Of a DNA stretch of 9,125 nt, positions 1 through 9,125 are shown in pieces (the stretch's first letter is position 1; each line of letters opens with the position of its first letter). The stretch is from DALYLB01 sp046154695 (GTDB lineage: Bacteria; Acidobacteriota; Blastocatellia; RBC074). A program made the translations under genes and the position numbers. A model generated the notes under the pieces. That model was given only the letters and a program-made list of their open reading frames with translations, did no database searches and was not told the origin of the DNA. The stretch is from positions 1 to 9,125 of the forward strand of contig JBJXFI010000471.1 of the NCBI GenBank assembly GCA_046154695.1, read 5' to 3'.

Positions 1-82
1 GGGCGCGAGCCGGGGGCGGGCGATACCGGCGGTTACGCTTCGCTTCACCGCCGGCTACCATCCATCGCCCCTATCGGGGCTC
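1..82. repeat. GC-rich double-hairpin intergenic repeat (REP-like)
   Basis: Two inverted repeats lie in tandem. CCGGCGGT (26-33) pairs perfectly with ACCGCCGG (47-54) around a 13-nt loop containing the direct repeat CGCTTCGCTTC. GCCCC (67-71) pairs with GGGGC (76-80) around the loop TATC. No reading frame here looks coding. The wording of the two hairpins resembles palindromic units scattered between genes in several GC-rich phyla, but that is recollection, and only one copy is visible here. It could instead be the terminator of a gene lying left of the window: the second hairpin is followed by TCTTGTGT, a poor U-tract. The left boundary is unknown because the window begins inside or next to it. 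Confidence 0.5.
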
Positions 83-323
83 TTGTGTCCCACTTTTAAT
101 CACACCCCACACATATGCAAATCCAAGCGCGGTCTTGCGCCGCGCAGCAAACTCAGCCACAATGCGTGCTTTGATTTCCTGTGCGGGGCGGGCGGGGGAC
201 TTCTCACAAGCACTTGAATTTCACGGTCCCACAAACAAACAGAAAGACACACACAGACATTCCATCCATTCGAGCGCGGGCCGCCGAGCGGGCCGTGCGC
301 GTGGGAGCTGGGGGCTTTTTTGT
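83..323 (+). promoter_or_regulatory. ilvD upstream region with possible leader hairpins
   Basis: This is the non-coding stretch ahead of ilvD. From 230 to 260 it is rich in C and A and should be unstructured. A hairpin then forms by pairing 274-277 with 297-300 and 279-282 with 291-294. A short weak hairpin (306-309 with 313-316) runs straight into T316-T321, two bases before the ilvD ATG. Such an arrangement can act as an attenuator or RBS-masking structure, but the terminator stem is only four pairs. A 19-codon frame at 115-174 is not enriched in Ile, Val or Leu codons, so a classic ilv leader peptide is not supported. No convincing sigma-70 promoter was found. The function is inferred only. 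Confidence 0.25.
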
Positions 324-2000
<1,677 letters not shown>

Positions 2001-2301
2001 AAAAATCTCTTCCCGCTGACCGCATGGAAGTGGTAAAGTGTCGCCTCTCCCAGACAGATCGTGACGATGGATTCGCAGTTCGACTCTTTTTTCGTGGGGA
2101 GTCCTCGCTCATCGGTCCCAGGGAGCGCCCATCCGGCGCCCGGATTAATAGGAGACGCCGGAGAGAAACAAAGCAGCCCCAAATGTACGTGCCTGAATAT
2201 TCCTCCCAGCCGGTTAAGAACACTGGTGACCGGTCCTCCACCTAATGGCCCCATCAATACATTCGGAAGAACAAGCCTGCAGGTAAGGAGATTTTAAATC
2301 G
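2001..2301 (+). promoter_or_regulatory. Structured intergenic region upstream of the zinc-ribbon gene
   Basis: This 301-bp gap has no credible coding frame but carries several inverted repeats. GACTC (2082-2086) pairs with GAGTC (2099-2103) around a T-rich loop. GCGCC (2125-2129) pairs with GGCGC (2135-2139). TCCGGCG (2132-2138) pairs with CGCCGGA (2156-2162). CCGGT (2210-2214) pairs with ACCGG (2229-2233). The second and third stems share 2135-2138 and so exclude each other, as in switch-type leaders. A good ribosome binding site, AAGGAG at 2285-2290, ends 11 nt before the next ATG. I compared it from memory with cobalamin, c-di-GMP, TPP, glycine and yybP-ykoY riboswitches and found no full match. 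An unannotated 5' UTR element is possible, and part of the region may be the ilvD 3' end. Confidence 0.35.
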
Positions 2302-2967
2302 ATGGTTGTGTGTCCATCCTGTAAAAGCTCGCGGATTCGGAACGATTACAAGCCCGCGCCGCTCTGGCTGCGTCTGTTCGGCGTGCGCGCGCTATTATGC
2401 GATCATTGCAATTTTCAATACCGGGCATTTTGCCTGCGTTCGCCGAAGACCGGAAAGCCGCGACAAGCCAAACCGAAGGCGGACGTGTTCAATGAAGCGG
2501 CGAGGGTCGATCTATCGCAACTGAGGAGCAATATCGCGGAGGAGCAGCGGGAGAAGGCGGGAAAATTGAAGCGCAGGGAATTGAGTCTCCGCCATGTGGC
2601 GCAGAGTGAGACGGTTGCCGGGCAGGTGATTCCGGTCCAGAACGAGATGCGGACGCAGATTCTGAAGCTGAACGCGCAGGGCGCGCAGGAATCGATGGTC
2701 CCGGCGGCTTCGCCGCCCGCGCTCCGGGAAGCGAACACCGCTTCCTCTCAACCGCCCTGTCCGCAGTGCGCGTCGCGAAATGTGCGGCGACGGCAGCGAA
2801 CGGCGCTTGAGAGGGCCGCGCTTGCACTGAGCGATTACCGGGCGTTTCAATGCCAGGCTTGCTCGGTCTCCTTTTATGCGAAGCCCGACAAGGACGATTT
2901 CAAGGTCAAGCTCCCGGATGCGGGCCTCTTCGATTCAACGGCTCTCAATGCCGATGGTAAAGGGTAG
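2302..2967 (+). CDS. Hypothetical protein with duplicated zinc ribbon
   Basis: This 221-residue protein is not one I can name. It has two copies of a CxxC-x(26-28)-CxxC zinc-binding unit, one at each end. The N-terminal copy uses Cys4/Cys7 and Cys33/Cys36 (CPSC, CDHC), and the C-terminal copy uses Cys153/Cys156 and Cys184/Cys187 (CPQC, CQAC). In both copies an Arg-rich strand follows the first pair and a hydrophobic helix plus aromatic residues precede or follow the second, so the copies probably arose by duplication. The linker (about 60-150) is charged and helix-prone (residues 68-105), then Ala/Pro-rich and probably disordered. There is no signal peptide or membrane segment, so it is presumably cytosolic. 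Short ribbons of this style occur as single-domain small proteins in Acidobacteriota (recollection). The start has AAGGAG at 2285-2290. The 3' end overlaps the convergent lipoprotein gene by 33 bp. Confidence 0.75.
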   Translation: MVVCPSCKSSRIRNDYKPAPLWLRLFGVRALLCDHCNFQYRAFCLRSPKTGKPRQAKPKADVFNEAARVDLSQLRSNIAEEQREKAGKLKRRELSLRHVAQSETVAGQVIPVQNEMRTQILKLNAQGAQESMVPAASPPALREANTASSQPPCPQCASRNVRRRQRTALERAALALSDYRAFQCQACSVSFYAKPDKDDFKVKLPDAGLFDSTALNADGKG

Positions 2968-3438
2968 TTTTCGTCCGTTATAGACCAGCATGCCGACGCG
3001 CGAAGCGTCCGGGATGCGGGGGAAGATCAGCGTCGCTTCAAAGGGCGCGGCGGGCGTCACGCGGATCCTCCCCTCCAGCGGAATCTCCTGTCCCGGCGAC
3101 GGCTTCCTGTCCTTTAGTTTGTACTCCCGGCAGTCTCGATCCAGCAGGTACGCGCGGCCGGATTGATTGATCAGCCAGCGCCCGCGGCTCAGGCGATAGA
3201 CAGGCAGATCGAAATCCACGGGCGCTGCCGTCGTGGAAACGGCGATCCCCACCCTGGTCGATTGGGAATCGCGGGAAATGGACGTAATCTTCATCGACCA
3301 ACCTTCGCCTCCCGCCTCCTCCGGCGCGCACCGGCTCAATCCGGCGAGGGCCTGCTCCGTCGTCAGAACCTCCGCCGGCCTTCGGCTCGAACACGCGCCC
3401 AGCGCGATCAGAATCAGGATCCCCGTCCCTTTCCACAT
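2935..3438 (-). CDS. Small putative lipoprotein of unknown function
   Basis: The 167-residue product opens with a short lipoprotein signal, MWKGTGILILIALGAC, ending in the lipobox LGAC with Cys16 as the lipidation site. The mature part is predicted membrane-anchored in the envelope. It holds two more cysteines (37 and 103) that could form a disulfide. From about residue 45 onward it alternates polar and hydrophobic residues in a way that suggests a beta-sandwich. The stretch from YLLDRDCREY through PGQEIPLEG to GMLVYNGRKLPF loosely recalls immunoglobulin-like lipoproteins of the DUF4352 kind, which is weak inference. An ATG nine codons upstream (3465) is in frame, but 3438 has a better-spaced GAGAGG and starts directly at the signal peptide. 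It lies 64 bp downstream of the exported dikinase-like gene on the same strand, suggesting co-transcription. No function can be assigned. Confidence 0.72.
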   Translation of the reverse strand: MWKGTGILILIALGACSSRRPAEVLTTEQALAGLSRCAPEEAGGEGWSMKITSISRDSQSTRVGIAVSTTAAPVDFDLPVYRLSRGRWLINQSGRAYLLDRDCREYKLKDRKPSPGQEIPLEGRIRVTPAAPFEATLIFPRIPDASRVGMLVYNGRKLPFTIGIESR

Positions 3439-3445
3439 TTTCCGG

Positions 3446-3451
3446 CCTCTC
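3446..3451 (-). promoter_or_regulatory. Ribosome binding site supporting the lipoprotein start at 3438
   Basis: On the minus strand a purine run, GGAGAGAGAGG (3456-3446), ends with GAGAGG seven nucleotides before the ATG at 3438. The competing ATG at 3465 has GGAGAAGG about 13 nt upstream, which is less well spaced. The signal peptide also begins cleanly at 3438. Confidence 0.5.
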
Positions 3452-3502
3452 TCTCCAGGGTTCATTCGGTGCTGTACGCCTTCTCCCCGCGAATTCCCGC
3501 CG

Positions 3503-5395
3503 CTACTCTTTCTGCACGAAAGGGCGCGACTGGACGATGTGGATTCGAGGGCCGACGGTGATCCATTCGATATCCTGATCGCGGCCGCCGAAGACCCGCT
3601 CGATCCGCAGGGCGGCGCGGGCCAGGCGGCGAATGACGGCGTCGGTCAGGACGATGCGATTAGGCTCGATCCGCGCTTCGCGGACGCCGCCCTGGGGGTC
3701 GAAGGTCAGCATCGTGTCATCGCCGGACCGGGTGAGCACCCGCACGGAGCCCGATCGCGGATCGAAGAGCAACTGTTCGGGGACGCGGCGCCCCTCGACC
3801 ACGCGGATGCCCAGGCCGCGTTTGGCATTGATGTAGACCGACGCGCGATCCTCCCTGTCGAAGGGATTGGCGGTCACCAGCACGCCCGCCGCTTCCGCAT
3901 TGACGCCCTCCTGAATCAGCACCGCCGCGTAGACGGCGGAGTGATTGATCCCGAAGCTTTCGCGGGCCTCATAGGCCTCGAAGTTCCAGAGCGACGCCCA
4001 GACGGTCTTGATCGCTTCGAGCAGGGCCGAATCGTCGCGGACGTTGGGGACGCTGGTATAGAGTCCCGCGCCGCTGAAGTCGGGCAGATCCTCGGAGTTG
4101 GTGGAACTGCGGACGAAGACGCCCGCGCCGCCGAGTTGCGCCCGCCGCTGCCGGAGGACGGCGCGCGCGAATTCGGGATTCAGCGCGCCCTTCCGGATCC
4201 GGTCGCGAAGCTCCGCCAATCGCGCCTTGCGATAGGCCGGATCATGATTGAACCGGTCATTGCCGAGCATCTCCAGGATCGGCCGGTCGAGCCGGTTCTC
4301 TTCCAGAAATCGCGCGTAATAGAAGAACGGGACCGAAAAGCCCCGCGGGACGATGATGTCCTGGACGCGGCGGGTTCTGCTTGCGTGCGCGACCTCTCCG
4401 AGGTTGGCCGATTTCGCTCCGAATCGCCGGGCGTCGCGCCGGCGTTGGGCCATCAGGGGGGCGAATCCCCGAAAGGTCAGATCCGCCTCGGGCGTCAGCA
4501 GGTCGGATCGGGCGGCCAGCCGCCGCCCGGCTTCGAGCGTCTCGTCGGTCTCGGCGGGGCGCAGCGTGTACCCATCCTCGCGCGTCTCGAAATAGACATA
4601 CCGTCCGTTGAGGGCCTGGAAGAGGCGGTCCGCGTCCCGTATGGAGGCGTTCGGAATGCCCCACCCCCTGGCGAGCAGATTGACATGGGCGAGCGGCGTC
4701 GCGAAGGCCGCCGTGATCAGGCCGGCCACCGGTGTCAGGGTGATCGGCGGCTCCTTCAGCAGAACGATCTCGTTTCGCTCCAGAATCGTCTCGTCCGTCA
4801 TCCGATCCAGAATCCGCAGCAATCCCACTCCGCGGGCCAGATTGAGCGGCTCATAGTCCCGCGGCGCTCCCAACTCCGCGGCCGCGAGCCGGGGAACCTC
4901 CGCGGCCCCGGCCGCCGCCTCTTCCTGATGCGCCGAATTGGGCTTGAAGAAGACGGGAGCGAAAAAGCTTTCCCGGATCGCCCGGTGCGCCTCGCGAAGC
5001 AGGCGCTCATCCGCCAGATCGCCCTCCCAGAACTCGAAGGTGAACTTCTCGATCCCGGGGTGAAACGCGATCGTCCCCAGAATGAACCGGCGGCCGGCTT
5101 CCAGATAGTTGTGGCGAAAAAATTCCCGCCCGCGTTCCAGCGTGAGATAATTCGCGCTCGTGAACTCGCCGTGGAACGAATACCGCTTCGAATTCACGTA
5201 ATAGATCCGCTCCCCCGCGAGCTTCGCCGCCCGGTCGATGACGAACATCAGGTGCGGCAGCGCCTGGAATCGTCCCTGATAATCCAAGCGCGACAGCCGG
5301 TCGAAATCGGCGCGCGATTCGATTCTCGGAAGCGAGCGCGGGGCCTGCGCCGATGCGCAGCAGGCGAAACAGAGCAGCAGAAGCGTCGTTCTCAT
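3503..5395 (-). CDS. Exported PEP-synthase/glucan-water-dikinase-like protein
   Basis: This 630-residue protein combines an unnamed N-terminal region (about 20-200), a phosphohistidine swivel domain (about 205-255) and a PEP-synthase-type ATP-binding domain (about 320-628). The swivel motif TPLAHVNLLARGWGIP places the phospho-accepting His at 237. ATP-site motifs include GAKSANLGE (Lys328), FVRSSTNSEDL (Arg429, Glu435), VLIQE (Glu496) and IVQSRPF near the end. The central domain precedes the ATP-binding domain, as in plant glucan, water dikinase and opposite to PEP synthase; the phrase SEDLPDFSGAGLYTSVPNV also recalls dikinases. No C-terminal PEP-binding TIM barrel is present. Residues 1-16 form a Sec signal (LLLLCFACCASA, cleavage probably ASA before QAP), so export is predicted, odd for an ATP user. 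The frame continues upstream to 5668, but that overlaps tilS and lacks family character. The substrate is unknown; the PEP/pyruvate-binding-like family assignment is firm, the dikinase role is inference. Confidence 0.85.
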   Translation of the reverse strand: MRTTLLLLCFACCASAQAPRSLPRIESRADFDRLSRLDYQGRFQALPHLMFVIDRAAKLAGERIYYVNSKRYSFHGEFTSANYLTLERGREFFRHNYLEAGRRFILGTIAFHPGIEKFTFEFWEGDLADERLLREAHRAIRESFFAPVFFKPNSAHQEEAAAGAAEVPRLAAAELGAPRDYEPLNLARGVGLLRILDRMTDETILERNEIVLLKEPPITLTPVAGLITAAFATPLAHVNLLARGWGIPNASIRDADRLFQALNGRYVYFETREDGYTLRPAETDETLEAGRRLAARSDLLTPEADLTFRGFAPLMAQRRRDARRFGAKSANLGEVAHASRTRRVQDIIVPRGFSVPFFYYARFLEENRLDRPILEMLGNDRFNHDPAYRKARLAELRDRIRKGALNPEFARAVLRQRRAQLGGAGVFVRSSTNSEDLPDFSGAGLYTSVPNVRDDSALLEAIKTVWASLWNFEAYEARESFGINHSAVYAAVLIQEGVNAEAAGVLVTANPFDREDRASVYINAKRGLGIRVVEGRRVPEQLLFDPRSGSVRVLTRSGDDTMLTFDPQGGVREARIEPNRIVLTDAVIRRLARAALRIERVFGGRDQDIEWITVGPRIHIVQSRPFVQKE

Positions 5396-5400
5396 AGTGG

Positions 5401-5492
5401 TCGGTTGCCGGTTGTCGGCTCCTAATCGCAACGGGGCCGCCCGGAAATAATAACAGCTCGCAACCGGCAATCTGCTGACAACCGGCAACCGA
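5401..5492. repeat. 16-bp inverted repeat of CGGTTG(C/T) heptamers between divergent starts
   Basis: TCGGTTGCCGGTTGTC (5401-5416) is the exact reverse complement of GACAACCGGCAACCGA (5477-5492). With one G-U pair the RNA stem would extend to 19 pairs. A third, degenerate copy, GCAACCGGCAATCTG, lies at 5460-5474 in the same orientation as the right arm. Each arm consists of two heptamers of the form CGGTTG(C/T). The right arm abuts the tilS ATG, and the left arm ends five bases from the ATG of the minus-strand gene. A Shine-Dalgarno-like AGGAG for the minus-strand gene (5423-5419) is stranded 23 nt from its start, on the far side of the repeat. The element may be a dispersed repeat that inserted here, or an operator or translational control site. 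Confidence 0.75.
5447..5455 (-). promoter_or_regulatory. Possible extended -10 promoter for the exported dikinase-like gene
   Basis: Reading the minus strand, TGTTATTAT (5455-5447) fits the extended -10 pattern TGnTATnnT, in the only A/T-rich patch of the 97-bp divergent gap. No -35 box at 16-18 bp is seen. Transcription would start near 5440 and include the left arm of the inverted repeat in the 5' UTR. The same patch read on the plus strand (AATAAT, 5446-5451) could serve tilS, again without a -35. This is weak evidence. Confidence 0.25.
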
Positions 5493-6896
5493 ATGACCGC
5501 ACTCGAAAAAAAATTGAAGGAATCGCTGCGCCGCCTGGGGATCGTGCCAGGGGCGCCGGCGATCGTCGCCGTTTCGGGCGGCGCCGACTCGATTGCGCTT
5601 CTCGACGCCCTGTTGCGGGGGCGGGAGGAGGCCGGAGATCGCGGGCGGCTTGTCGTCGCGCACCTCAATCATTTGCTGCGAGGCGAAGAGTCCGACGAGG
5701 ACGAGGCCTTCGTTCAAAATTTCGCCGCGGAGCGGGGGCTGGAACTCCACAGCGAGCGGGTCCCGGTCGCCGCCTTGGCCGAGGCCAAAGGGATGAATCT
5801 GGAGGCCGCCGCGCGCCGCCTGCGATACGATTTTTTCCAGCGCCTCGCCGAGCGGCTCGACATCGGGACGGTCTTTACGGCGCACACGCGCGACGATCAG
5901 GCCGAGACGATTCTCATGCGCCTGCTTCGGGGCAGCGGCGCACAGGGGCTTCGGGGAATCCACGCGCGGCGGGCGCTCGGCCCGCAAATCGCCCTGATTC
6001 GCCCCCTCCTGGATGTCTCTCGCGATGAGGTGCTCGATCATTGCACGGTCCACGGACTCCGATTTCGCACCGACAGCTCGAATCTCTCGCCGGATCTCAC
6101 CCGCAACCGTGTTCGCATGGAACTGCTCCCCCTTCTGCGAAGCTTCAATCCCCGGGCGGACGAGGCGCTTTCCCGCGCCTCCGGGCTGGTCCTGGACGAC
6201 GACGACGCCCTGCAGCGAATCGCCGATGCGCTGCTCGAACGGGCCGGCGATGATTCCGGACTGCGGATTCACGACCTCAAGCGCGCCGAACCGGCCATTC
6301 GCCGGCGGGTGCTGCGCGCCTGGCTGAACCGTGTTGCGCCGGGACCGCACCGGATCGAATCCAGCCATCTCGCGTCCCTCGATAGACTGATCACCTCGGG
6401 GCAAAGCGGCCGGGTGATCGAACTGCCCGGCCATTGCAGGGTCTTCCGGGAATTCGATCATTTGCGGTGCGCTCCCGCCATTCCCGTCCCCGGGATCCCG
6501 CCGGAACCGGTCCCACTGACCGCAAATGATGCGCATGCGTTCGGAGCGTACTCCCTCCGCCTTGTCCGCCACGTTCCAGGAAGTAATGTTCCGGCCGATT
6601 TGCCACAGGAGTGTGCGATCCTTCGCGAATCCACGGACCTAAACACCCTGCGGATTCGCTCGCGGATCGCCGGCGACGCCTATTCCCCTGCCGGCGCCCA
6701 TCATCGTATCAAGCTGAAAACGCTGATGATTCGGCGCAAAATCCCGCTCTCCCAGCGAGATTCTCATCCCCTGATCGTGACGGCGGAAAACCGGATCGTC
6801 TGGGCCCCCGGGCTGCCTGTCGCCGCCCCGTTCGCTCCGCGGGAAGAGGATGAAGAGGTCGCATTCGTCCTGGCGCGCCGGGAACGTGCGGAATGA
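5493..6896 (+). CDS. tilS: tRNA(Ile)-lysidine synthase TilS
   Basis: TilS attaches lysine to C34 of the CAU-anticodon tRNA-Ile using ATP, converting it to an AUA reader with isoleucine identity; it is normally essential and cytosolic. The 467-residue protein shows the N-type ATP pyrophosphatase loop SGGADS at 28-33 and the family motif HTRDDQAETILMRLLRGSG from 131. SSN followed by RNRVRMELLP (195-213) matches the region that recognises the tRNA. The C-terminal TilS domain is present: GDAYSPAG, KLKTLMIRRKIPLSQRD and IVWAPGLPV (394-443). The ATG at 5493 directly follows the right arm of the inverted repeat and has no Shine-Dalgarno; no better start appears downstream before the conserved core. 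Transcription may begin in the shared gap. ftsH follows after 180 bp, a common neighbour order, but the hpt gene often found between them is missing. Confidence 0.95.
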   Translation: MTALEKKLKESLRRLGIVPGAPAIVAVSGGADSIALLDALLRGREEAGDRGRLVVAHLNHLLRGEESDEDEAFVQNFAAERGLELHSERVPVAALAEAKGMNLEAAARRLRYDFFQRLAERLDIGTVFTAHTRDDQAETILMRLLRGSGAQGLRGIHARRALGPQIALIRPLLDVSRDEVLDHCTVHGLRFRTDSSNLSPDLTRNRVRMELLPLLRSFNPRADEALSRASGLVLDDDDALQRIADALLERAGDDSGLRIHDLKRAEPAIRRRVLRAWLNRVAPGPHRIESSHLASLDRLITSGQSGRVIELPGHCRVFREFDHLRCAPAIPVPGIPPEPVPLTANDAHAFGAYSLRLVRHVPGSNVPADLPQECAILRESTDLNTLRIRSRIAGDAYSPAGAHHRIKLKTLMIRRKIPLSQRDSHPLIVTAENRIVWAPGLPVAAPFAPREEDEEVAFVLARRERAE

Positions 6897-7068
6897 GACT
6901 GTTCTCCACCCCCATCCGCAGGCATAATGTGGAAACTCATCTGTCCCGCGGGGCGTCCATGAGATTTTGGAGAGAGTTCTGGAGGCGTTCCGGGGCTTTC
7001 CATCTGCCCGAGAAAAAGGGAGAGCGATTTTTGACGACTTGGGCTAGAATGGCAGGGAGGAATTCAAC

Positions 7069-7073
7069 GGAGG
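7069..7073 (+). promoter_or_regulatory. Strong ribosome binding site for ftsH that leaves two candidate starts
   Basis: GGAGG at 7069-7073 is a near-perfect Shine-Dalgarno. It lies only 3 nt before the ATG at 7077 but 9 nt before an in-frame TTG at 7083. The longer spacing is closer to the usual optimum, so translation may begin at TTG, giving MNSTIRQVIFW, which looks like FtsH N-termini I recall from Acidobacteriota. Confidence 0.6.
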
Positions 7074-7076
7074 TAG

Positions 7077-9002
<1,926 letters not shown>

Positions 9003-9125
9003 CCCGAATTTCTCATCAACAAGCAGCAAGAACTGCCCGTAGCTTAAAAATAGCACCGCGCAATCGCCGTGGTGGGCTGCGATAAGCCGTCGGCGGGGTC
9101 AAGACGTGGTCCCCCCTCGAAGCGC
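9003..9125. other. Non-coding tail of the window with a nested stem-loop
   Basis: No coding frame or tRNA is recognisable after ftsH. On the plus strand CGCCG (9065-9069) pairs with CGGCG (9091-9095), enclosing GGCT (9075-9078) paired with AGCC (9085-9088) and a GCGATA loop. Upstream GCT (9042-9044) can pair with AGC (9052-9054) across an A-rich loop, and downstream GGGG (9095-9098) with CCCC (9111-9114), though G9095 is shared. No U-tract follows, so a simple ftsH terminator is not indicated. It could be the start of a structured RNA or the 5' region of the next gene. The window ends before this can be judged. Confidence 0.3.

Noticed and set aside
115..174. Possible ilv leader peptide of 19 codons
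   Set aside because: It has only one Ile, one Val and one Leu, no run of regulatory codons, and no clear RBS.
135..323. In-frame 63-codon N-terminal extension of ilvD starting at ATG 135
   Set aside because: It is Arg/Ser/Ala-rich with no family similarity. The ATG at 324 gives the standard 558-residue enzyme, and the extension crosses the hairpin/T-run region.
2101..2240. Cobalamin or c-di-GMP riboswitch suggested by AATAGGAGACGCCGG and the CCGGT/ACCGG stem
   Set aside because: The B12-box resemblance is partial and the remaining conserved blocks of either class are missing. It is kept only as an unclassified structured region.
3233..5425. 730-codon plus-strand frame antisense to the dikinase-like and lipoprotein genes
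   Set aside because: It is an antisense by-product of GC-rich codon use. Its composition is low-complexity with no motif, while the minus strand carries clear domains.
5396..5668. 91-codon upstream extension of the exported dikinase-like gene
   Set aside because: It overlaps the start of tilS in antisense, includes the inverted repeat, and would bury the signal peptide. The ATG at 5395 begins exactly at that signal.
5007..6572. 521-codon minus-strand frame across tilS and the divergent gap
   Set aside because: It is antisense to TilS catalytic motifs, runs through the inverted repeat, and continues out of frame into the exported gene; no family features are present.
7031..7050. TTGACG and TAGAAT as a sigma-70 promoter for ftsH
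   Set aside because: The spacer is 8 bp, far from the 16-18 bp needed. At most TAGAAT is an isolated -10-like hexamer.
9037..9110. tRNA gene after ftsH suggested by GCCCGTAGCTTA
   Set aside because: No anticodon arm, no T-loop GGTTCGA-type sequence and no matching acceptor 3' strand could be found.

Overview
This 9.1-kb window is GC-rich chromosomal DNA of a bacterium with five convincing protein genes and one small hypothetical gene. Three genes are core housekeeping: ilvD (branched-chain amino acid synthesis), tilS (tRNA-Ile lysidine synthase) and ftsH (membrane AAA+ protease). The FtsH N-terminus, the tilS-ftsH linkage, the small protein with paired CxxC ribbons, and a secreted PEP-synthase/dikinase-like protein are reminiscent of Acidobacteriota or a neighbouring deep phylum. 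That placement is recalled similarity, not a search result. I see no phage genes, transposase, CRISPR array, rRNA or recognisable tRNA.

Layout. Positions 1-82 hold two strong GC-rich hairpins that look like a dispersed intergenic repeat. Positions 83-323 form an untranslated leader ending in hairpins and a T6 run just before the ilvD start. ilvD (+) runs 324-2000. A 301-bp gap rich in inverted repeats (2001-2301) precedes a 221-residue protein with a duplicated zinc ribbon (+, 2302-2967). That gene meets a convergent lipoprotein gene (-, 2935-3438), and their 3' ends overlap by 33 bp. The lipoprotein gene lies downstream of, and is probably co-transcribed with, a 630-residue exported protein (-, 3503-5395). 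This protein has a phosphohistidine domain placed before a PEP-synthase-type ATP-binding domain, the order found in glucan, water dikinases.

The exported dikinase-like gene and tilS (+, 5493-6896) diverge from a 97-bp gap. A 16-bp perfect inverted repeat made of CGGTTG(C/T) heptamers sits almost against both start codons, and neither start has a normally placed Shine-Dalgarno. ftsH (+, 7077-9002) follows tilS after 180 bp. The last 123 bp contain a nested stem-loop of unknown identity that runs towards the window edge.

The housekeeping genes are not functionally linked beyond the usual tilS-ftsH neighbourhood. The least ordinary parts are the exported dikinase-like protein with its lipoprotein partner, the heptamer inverted repeat between divergent starts, the structured non-coding segments at 2082-2233 and 9042-9125, and a drift from G-ending to C-ending codons along genes on both strands, counted most fully in ilvD.
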